From Gyromitra esculenta (lineage: Eukaryota > Ascomycota > Pezizomycetes > Pezizales > Discinaceae): a stretch of 64,000 nt of DNA. Made by a program: the position numbers and the translations under genes. Under the pieces are notes generated by a model. The model saw only the letters and a list, made by a program, of their open reading frames with translations. It did no database searches and was not told where the DNA came from. Shown in pieces: positions 58,104 to 64,000 of this stretch (its first letter is position 1; every line of letters starts with the position of its first letter). The stretch lies in contig JBCAML010000008.1 of the NCBI GenBank assembly GCA_038503075.1, forward strand, positions 868,001 through 932,000. Reading direction: 5' to 3'.

Positions 58104-59392
58104 TTTAAAGACTCGTTGGAAGAGTCTGCTGATTCTAGCGCGAAAAACTGAGGAGGGAGAGGGGGCGGTGGGAGCGAAGAAGCGGGGGGCGTACGAATGG
58201 CGGGCGGTGCGGTAAGGGCTCCCCTCATAGTAGGTTTCTTAGGAGCGGAGGGGCAGTTGGCATACGAATGGTCAGGGGCGGCGCAAAACATGCATTTCCC
58301 AGTGGTGCGACGCCACTGTTTTTCTTCCTCCGAGAGCTTCCTTCTTCCGTTAACCATTGTATACCGTTGGTCCTGCGGGGGGCGAGAGATATTGCTAGTA
58401 CGGCCAAAAGATAGGTCCATCGGGGCTAATCCTCCTGGGGTAAAGGAGGAAGCGGGAGTGAAGGCAGCGGGAGCGTTGAATTGACCCATATTCTCACGGG
58501 TGTTTCCTCGTTTCTCTGCCTTACGAGCTCGGATACGGTTGTCTAAACGGGTGAGGGTGAGGATCATTTCCGGTAGAGTGGCGGGGGCAATGGGAGCGAA
58601 CACCATGGCTTCTTTCAGTTCTTCAGACATGCCATGTTCTAGGGCGTCCATTTTCGAGTTCTCATCGAAATTGAGTTGTCCCATGATTCTTTGGAAGTCG
58701 GCTAGATACGCCGAAAAGTCACGTTTTCCCTGGCGGAGTTGGTGAAGTTCTCGTCGAGCGGTGCCTGTTGGGTCTGGATCTCCGAAAGCGGTTTCCAGGG
58801 CGGCAATGAGTTGTTCTGCACTGGTCCAAGTGGTGAGGCCGGAAGGGAGAACCGTGTGACGAACTTGTTCCAGAGCTGCTCCTTCCAAACGGTTAATAGT
58901 GTAGAGGATCATCATGGTTTCGTTTGCGAAACGGTCTCGGTTGACGGTTAGCTTGGACCGTAATTGGAGGATGAAGCCGGGGAGCTTGGTTCTGGATCTA
59001 TCAAACTTTTCTGGATCTGGCATTCTTTCCGAGCGGTGGGAGTTTGTTGTTGGAGGTGGGGTGGCGCTTAGATTGGGAGGAGCGGGGGGCGCTTGGATGG
59101 CGACTCGAGCCTCATTTCGTTCCTGCCGTAGTCGGGCGATGAGATTAGCGGTTTCTAGGATCCGTTGGTCCTGTTCTGCGGCATGGCGGAGGGCATTGTC
59201 GGTTTGAATACGAGATGTGTTGAGTTTGACCTCATTCTCTCGTTCGCTTTCCTGGAGGACATTGATTTGGTCTTCCAGGGCTTGGTTTAGGTCCCTGAGC
59301 TCGTTGTAGAGTTCGGCGGGGTCTTCTCTGTAGGCTTGGGCGAAGGCTTCCCTGGTGGGGAATCGTTTCGCAGCGACGGCGGCTCCTTCCAT
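58100..59392 (-). CDS. Gag, 430 aa, with CCHC zinc knuckle
   Basis: An intact frame from ATG at 59392 (MEGAAVAAKRFPTREAFAQ) to TAG at 58100. Residues about 20-90 form a helical or coiled-coil region. The middle (about 130-270) has the retrotransposon Gag fold, with the conserved LRQGKRDFSAYLADFQRIMG. Residues about 364-377 form a CX2CX4HX4C knuckle (CMFCAAPDHSYANC). The tail is Pro-rich. It would form the particle and package RNA. The antisense frames overlapping it are shadows of its codon pattern. Confidence 0.95.
   Translation of the reverse strand: MEGAAVAAKRFPTREAFAQAYREDPAELYNELRDLNQALEDQINVLQESERENEVKLNTSRIQTDNALRHAAEQDQRILETANLIARLRQERNEARVAIQAPPAPPNLSATPPPTTNSHRSERMPDPEKFDRSRTKLPGFILQLRSKLTVNRDRFANETMMILYTINRLEGAALEQVRHTVLPSGLTTWTSAEQLIAALETAFGDPDPTGTARRELHQLRQGKRDFSAYLADFQRIMGQLNFDENSKMDALEHGMSEELKEAMVFAPIAPATLPEMILTLTRLDNRIRARKAEKRGNTRENMGQFNAPAAFTPASSFTPGGLAPMDLSFGRTSNISRPPQDQRYTMVNGRRKLSEEEKQWRRTTGKCMFCAAPDHSYANCPSAPKKPTMRGALTAPPAIRTPPASSLPPPPLPPQFFALESADSSNESLN
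58103..58109 (-). promoter_or_regulatory. -1 ribosomal frameshift heptamer T TTA AAC
   Basis: The gag frame reads TCT TTA AAC TAG. Slippage on TTTAAAC moves ribosomes into the pol frame (…AAA CTA GTC CAA…). The same heptamer and stop are kept at 3635-3644, and a decayed form (ATTAAAC) is at 47458-47464. I did not identify a downstream pseudoknot with certainty. Confidence 0.8.
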
Positions 59393-59440
59393 GGTAACGT
59401 TGGGAGGTTCTGTATGGATTGGGTGGTAGAAGGTGTAGAT

Positions 59441-59456
59441 GTTGGAAGCAACGTAA
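59441..59456 (-). promoter_or_regulatory. Putative primer-binding site, self-priming type
   Basis: Directly inside the 5' LTR the coding strand reads TTACGTTGCTTCCAAC. It has no TGG start, so a tRNA 3' end is unlikely. Its ACGTTGCTT is the exact complement of the AAGCAACGT in the LTR (59684-59692 on the plus strand as ACGTTGCTT), about 44 bp downstream of the TATTTAAA box. Confidence 0.55.
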
Positions 59457-59880
59457 TCTCACGGTTGTGCCTCGGATTAAGCCCTTCAGTATCCCTGAAG
59501 GTGAGCAGTGCTACTTAAGCGAGGTGACAACACGTTTTGAAGAGTGCGACGTGTTCTACAAGTTCTACGAGGATATCTTTATCTCAAGGCGAGATAAGTG
59601 CAGCGAGGGAGACAGCGACAGCGAAGATTCTGAGATAGAATCGAGATAGTATTTCGACGACTTTACAGCAGAAGGTAACGAGAACGTTGCTTAAGGAAGA
59701 AAGAGAAAGAGAACACAAGCGACCAAAATCCTCCGTTTAAATACCCCACTTTCTCGTAACACAAACAGCCAGCTGGCAACAGCCGAAACATAACCGAAAG
59801 ACAAGGCCATTATACTCAAAGAAAACCCTTCGTAACTTCCACAACCATCCTAGTCCGCTACCCGATTCTTATCCGTGAAA
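59457..59880 (-). mobile_element. 5' LTR of the complete element
   Basis: 424 bp. On the coding strand it holds a TATTTAAA box (59736-59743), a pyrimidine-rich block, CTTAAGCAACGTTCTCG (the likely transcript start region), then the TATCTC/GAGATA hairpin and the CCTTCAG/CTGAAGG hairpin before the CCGTGAGA end. Confidence 0.95.
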
Positions 59881-59885
59881 GCCCC

Positions 59886-60230
59886 TGACACCCCTAGAGC
59901 CCGCCTAGAGTGCTCCTATACTAACAGCTTGCTGCTTGCCATATAGACGCCTCCCTACCCCCTTGCGCTCGTCTAGGATCGCGCTATATAAACTAGGCCC
60001 AAATCCCCAAACACTGTCAGGATCATGGGATGGGCAGGATCCGTGGGAGGAGCTGTATCAGGTATATTGGAATATATACATTGTACATAGAGCATATAGA
60101 GCATATAGAGCATATAGAGCATATAGACTAGTAATAAACATTTTCGCGAAACGAGAAAACTCTACTATCCCAAATAAGCAACATGACAGCGTGACGGACC
60201 TGAATCAGCCTTGAATATCACACTTTGTGA
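59886..60230. repeat. Continuation of the ~70-bp array, with a 9-bp tandem repeat
   Basis: 59886-59990 resembles the 52370-52735 array (GCCATATAGACGCCTCCCTACCCCC). At 60081-60128 the 9-bp unit AGAGCATAT repeats about five times. Confidence 0.7.
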
Positions 60231-61494
60231 CCCTCTCCATGAAGCTCCTGGAGGCGTCCCAGAGGAGGCAGCAAGATCTCGAGGAGACACATGAAGAAGC
60301 AGGCAAGCTCTCCAGGAGACTCCAGGAGAGGGTGCCTGGGCCACCTGGAGTCTCTTGGAGGAAGTGGGTCGCTGTATGCTCCTCCAGGTAGGCACATATT
60401 CTCCAGGAGTCTCCCATGCCTCCCAATGATTCCGATCCTCCTTGAGCTGAGGGAGGAAATAATTCATTTTACAGATGGATCTTGATACTTTTATACTAGT
60501 AATCCAGACCCATGGCCTTGAACCAACCGGTACTTACTTCACTCAGGTTCTACTCAGGCAGGTTTACATTCCGTCGCTGAGAGAACGCTTATCTCCGACG
60601 GCTGGTCATACCGCATGGTAGACTCAAGCCTGAGGATTACGCAAACATTCCAAGCGACAGAGCCTGCTGCAGAATACTGCATCGGCAGAAGGATCCACTT
60701 CCACAGTTTCCTCACCTCTCTGCCTTCAGCCTGGGGACCTGTCATCACTCCAAGGCGATTGGCAGGAGTCAGGGCGACATACCAAGCAGCCAACTTCGGG
60801 GGCTCATAACTCAGCCAATACTTGTCCAATTGACTTCATCTTTTCACAGGAGCTCCCTCATATACCCTCCGGGCCACTTTCTGCCGGACTGTTTGGCTTG
60901 AGGACCCGGGGGTTACTTTTACCCTCCTGGACGTGCTTTTTTAGCCCATGTCCCCCCTTCACCAATAATATGGATCAGGATGACTTTGCTGTCACAATGG
61001 GACTAGTAGCACCTGATAGAACTGTCTAGAGACTTCTTCTGAGCCCTTTACATGTGTTGGCTTGTACTGGATCGCTTGCGCCAGGTGCAGTGCGCCAGCT
61101 ATGTCAGTTGTTCTTACTGAGCGGTACTAGTAACCCCAAGCGCTATCCAATCCGGCTGTCATGAGTCTCTGCAATGTTATCACCAGCTAGTCACGTACCT
61201 AGAGTTCTTGTCCTATGGAAGAGAGTCTCCACCATCCAAGTCTTGCACCAGTAGTGGTTGCCCATCGGCAGAATCCCTCCTGGTGTTACTTTGTAGGTCA
61301 TATGCCTCATGCAGTGGTGGTGTGGCACATGGGAGCGACCCTGTGCCATACTCCACTTCACCAACTAAAGTAAGGTAACTGGCTCCCAGCTGTTACCCTG
61401 CAGTGCCGGGCTCCAGCTGTCTACTAGGTTCAATGACGGCACATGACTAAGATAATACGGATTATGACATCTAACTAATGGTAGTACCGTTCTA
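60231..61494. other. Unassigned DNA
   Basis: 60231-60470 is rich in CTCCAGGAG palindromes. 60481-60850 has open frames on both strands without recognisable motifs. The rest holds nothing I can name. Confidence 0.4.
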
Positions 61495-61660
61495 AAAGAA
61501 TCCTCATCTTCCCACAATAGTAGCAATCGCGAGTTACCTGAGAAGCAAAACCTTATTTATATTAAGTTTGGCAAGCTACAACATTCTGTTGAAGCATTTA
61601 TCTTTATCCTATACACACACACATACATGCACACAGCTACACTTTAGAGTCCTTGTCTTT
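61495..61660 (+). repeat. Dispersed repeat F, copy 2
   Basis: Aligns with 28739-28905. Differences are mostly transitions, for example CACGATAG versus CACAATAG. Confidence 0.75.
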
Positions 61661-62084
61661 AGGAAGGTTTCCATTTCAATTTAAATCAGAAAAAATTCAC
61701 AACCTGGGTTGCGACAACTGTCACAAATGAAATAACTGATTGTGCACCAGGGAATAATGTGAACCATTTCAGCTCCGCAGGAATAGGGTTCACAAAAAGT
61801 CCACATGAAAATGTTTCGCTAGCAGAGCAAGGTATGATGCGGTAAACCCTTTGTTGGCAGCAATGCCATATTTGTATAGTGTGAACTAGTTTTTGATACC
61901 CTATTTGTGGGACCGCTGGGCCAGGGCAGGGTAACTATCCTTGGCGTGTTACCCGTCCTTCGATTTTCTGTTTGCTCCAGCCACCCCTAACGAAGTCAAC
62001 ACCTCGCCTATACATCACCACATCTTATGCCCGCCCATCAACTCTCGATCCAAAGCTTTTCTCCTATGCCTCAAGCTCTTCTCT
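61661..62084. other. Unassigned spacer
   Basis: AT-rich sequence with no gene or repeat recognised. Confidence 0.45.
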
Positions 62085-62310
62085 AACAGCCCCCGCCCAA
62101 GCAGCCTCCGCCCAAGCAGCCCCCACCCTAGCAGCCCTCGCCCAAGCAGCTCTCAACTGCCAGCTTCCCCCCGCCCAAGCAGCCCCCGCCCTAGCAGCCC
62201 TCGCCCGAGCAGCTCTTGACTGCCAGCTTCCCCCCGCCCAAGCAGCTCCCGCCCCAGCAGCCTCCGCCCAAGCAGCCTCCGCCCAAGCAGTCCCCGCCCA
62301 AGCACTCTGG
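62085..62310 (+). repeat. Pro/Ala/Ser-rich minisatellite
   Basis: A ~15-bp unit (CCCAAGCAGCCTCCG) and a longer ~74-bp higher-order unit containing CTGCCAGCTTCCCCCCGCC. A second short array of GCCTGCCTACCACCCTCC follows at about 62365-62425. Open frames across it (61941-62601) are composition artefacts. Confidence 0.85.
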
Positions 62311-62789
62311 TTGAGCAGCCCACCCCAAAACCTTAACCCTACAGTTCCCACCAAACGACTCTCAGCCTGCCTGCCTACCACCCTCCGCCTGCCTACCACC
62401 CTCCGCCTGCCTACCGCCTGCCTACCGCGCTCCGCCTGCCTTCTATTCTCTGCCTACCAGCTGCTTTTATTATACTTCAAGGTTCGTTTAACGTTCTCCT
62501 GTCAGTTTCTTCGCTTGCAACCTCGTTCCTGTCCCTGTCCCTGTCCCTGTATGGCTTTGGCTTCGGCCTTGGTACTAGTTCCATTCGCGTTCTTTGTGTA
62601 GCAAGCTAGTTGAGAATTCCTATGACCGCGCCAATGGTATACGTACTGTTGGTCAGGGACCTGGCTACTACAACGTCAATTTTTGACGGTGACGCGTGGC
62701 AATACGGTCCCCCTGGGTGTAAGGCTTTCCAGCCCCACTTCTCGCTGCTCAATAAAGAGGGTAAAATTCCTGTGCACAAGGATAAGGCA

Positions 62790-62851
62790 AAGAACCCTCT
62801 CGCAGGAGGCAAACATGCAAAAGAACCCTCGCGCAGGAGGCAAACATGCAA
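62790..62851 (+). repeat. Two direct 31-bp repeats
   Basis: 62790-62820 and 62821-62851 are adjacent copies with a single mismatch (CCCTCTCGC versus CCCTCGCGC), about 70 bp upstream of the dioxygenase-like start codon. Confidence 0.9.
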
Positions 62852-62920
62852 AAACTCGCTACTCATCAATACCGCATTCAACCGTCAGCATTAAGCTGAC
62901 AGGAGACCAATAGATTTAAA

Positions 62921-64000
62921 ATGCCTTTTTCCGCTTCCGCTTCCACTTCCACCCCCGCTTCCACTTCCGCTTCCGCTTCCGCTTCCGCTTCCGCTTCTAT
63001 AGCTTCCACTTCCGCCTCCGCTTCCGCCTCCGCCTCTGCTTCCAAATCCCTTTCCGCTTCCGCTTCGAATGATACACTATCCAGAATCCGTCACTTGATG
63101 GACAGCAAAGCATTCAAATACAGCAACTTTCCATATCAAATTCCTAAGGGCAGCACTGTTGAGACAGAAGTTACTACCATCTACCAGTCATGGAAAGCGA
63201 TCCAAAATATTTTTGTTGTTCGCTCTCCAATTTCCTACACACTTTTGAAAGAAAGGTATCATGGAGAACAAAAGTTGATGGCAAGCATCACAGAGCACAC
63301 AGAAGCCATTCATACCTTTACATTCTACCCTTCTAGCATGGGAGATTTGGAAGTCTGTGATCAGGAAGGAGTTTTATTGGGATACAGATTCAAGCTTGCA
63401 AAATCACAGGTGCAAACTTTGACAGAATCTTATGCATTGCTGCCTGATCGCACTACCAGGAAAAGGGGGAGGGGTGGAGATCCACTTGCACGAGGTGTAT
63501 ACAACACAAGGCATTATGGTGTGTGGGCTCATTACAATAAGAGAATGATGGAGACAGCAGAGACAAAAAGGGATCAGCCTATTGCTGATAAATGGTTGAA
63601 GGAAAATCAGGAACTATTTGAGGCAATCTCCTACAAACTGAGAATGCAAGCACCAGAACAATGGGTGAAGTTCACAGGCCCTGTTGTTAAACATATGGCA
63701 ACATACAAAACCAAAGCGGGGAAGGCATTAACACCTGCTGCAGGTGTCTGGCATGGGGTTTGTATCAATAGAGGGCAGCAAGGTGATGTATCAGCTACAC
63801 ATCAGGATTGGATGGACCTGCCTACTTGTTTTAATGCAATGGCACCATATGGGACAGGATTCAAAGGTGGAGATTTGGTTTTATGGCAACTGAAAATGAA
63901 GATTCAGGTTGGCGTTGGTGAATGCTTTATGTTTTTGGGAACTCTAATTGCTCACAAGGTGACAGAGATCACAGAGGGGACAAGGAACTCTATTGATCTT
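62921..64000 (+). CDS. 2OG-Fe(II) dioxygenase, TET/JBP-like, 3' end outside window
   Basis: An uninterrupted 360-codon frame runs from ATG 62921 to the last base, so the protein is truncated only by the window. Residues 4-51 are an Ala/Ser leader made by a TTCCGC-type hexanucleotide repeat. Residues about 55-260 are an ordered-looking N-terminal region without a known motif (it contains TRKRGRGGDPLARGVYNTRHYG). Then comes a double-stranded beta-helix oxygenase signature. The HxD metal pair is His294/Asp296 (TATHQDWMDLPTC). FKGGDLVLWQLKMKIQV follows at about 314, the distal His345 lies in TLIAHKV, and Arg355 in GTRNSIDL would bind 2-oxoglutarate. Spacing and the GGDLVLWQL block resemble fungal members of the JBP/TET oxygenase group, which can oxidise 5-methylcytosine or thymine in DNA. 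Another 2OG oxygenase subfamily is possible. No intron is seen in this part. It lies in a repeat-rich setting, and fungal relatives are often carried by or near transposons. Confidence 0.65.
   Translation, partial: MPFSASASTSTPASTSASASASASASIASTSASASASASASKSLSASASNDTLSRIRHLMDSKAFKYSNFPYQIPKGSTVETEVTTIYQSWKAIQNIFVVRSPISYTLLKERYHGEQKLMASITEHTEAIHTFTFYPSSMGDLEVCDQEGVLLGYRFKLAKSQVQTLTESYALLPDRTTRKRGRGGDPLARGVYNTRHYGVWAHYNKRMMETAETKRDQPIADKWLKENQELFEAISYKLRMQAPEQWVKFTGPVVKHMATYKTKAGKALTPAAGVWHGVCINRGQQGDVSATHQDWMDLPTCFNAMAPYGTGFKGGDLVLWQLKMKIQVGVGECFMFLGTLIAHKVTEITEGTRNSIDL

Larger units (their letters stand above)
54000..59880 (-). mobile_element. Complete family-A Ty3/Gypsy chromovirus, duplication GCCCC
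   Basis: 5881 bp with GCCCC at 53995-53999 and 59881-59885. Its two 424-bp LTRs differ at only two positions by direct reading. Gag and pol frames are both intact, with a -1 frameshift heptamer between them, a primer-binding region and a polypurine tract. It is the best candidate in the window for a recently active element. Confidence 0.96.

Noticed and set aside
58914..59207. Open frames antisense to gag and pol (also 54543-55085, 44271-45131, 50568-50912)
   Set aside because: They mirror strongly biased codons of the real proteins on the other strand and show no domains.
61941..62601. 209-aa Ala/Pro/Gln-rich frame
   Set aside because: Produced by a 15-bp minisatellite. No start context or neighbouring exon.
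1..64000. tRNA, rRNA or CRISPR arrays
   Set aside because: No cloverleaf with A and B boxes, no rRNA segments and no regularly spaced repeats with unique spacers were seen.

Overview
The window looks like a nuclear contig of a filamentous ascomycete (Pezizomycotina). The evidence is short introns with CTAAT-type branch points, a SUN-family cell-wall gene, a fungal PH-domain protein, and large numbers of Ty3/Gypsy chromoviruses with Tad-like LINE fragments. A transposon-rich genome of the truffle or morel kind (Pezizomycetes) would fit, but the sequence alone does not prove that placement.

Layout. 1-11.8 kb is a nest of LTR retrotransposons. One decayed family-A element (gag end at 3421, 3' LTR ending at 11009) was hit repeatedly by other LTRs, and nearly every layer is marked by a 5-bp target-site duplication. 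11.8-19.7 kb is relic DNA with small fold-back elements and no convincing gene. 19.7-34.1 kb is an island with four host genes: a SUN-family secreted wall protein, a small unidentified protein, a golgin-like coiled-coil protein and a PH-domain protein. 34.9-60.2 kb is again transposon-dense. It holds a decayed Myb/SANT-like (DUF6818-like) gene, two inverted copies of a non-coding element with an internal minisatellite, two Tad-like LINE fragments, a family-B Gypsy 3' end, many solo LTRs, and one complete, apparently young family-A element at 54000-59880. 60.2-62.9 kb is low-complexity and tandem-repeat DNA. At the right edge an uninterrupted reading frame (62921 to the end of the window) encodes a Ser/Ala-rich leader followed by a 2-oxoglutarate/Fe(II) dioxygenase core that resembles the TET/JBP group.

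Family A is the centre of the window. It has about 410-bp LTRs with unusual termini (TTTCACGG...CCGTGAGA) and 5-bp duplications. A classical T TTA AAC slippery heptamer lies directly against the gag stop codon, and pol is in the -1 frame. The primer-binding region complements a conserved segment inside the LTR, as in self-priming Tf1-type elements. Hairpins in the LTR leader change by paired substitutions between copies. In-frame stops made by apparent C-to-T changes in old copies suggest RIP or methylation-driven decay. A TET/JBP-like enzyme, if active on DNA, would be relevant to methylation in such a genome, but that link is inference only.
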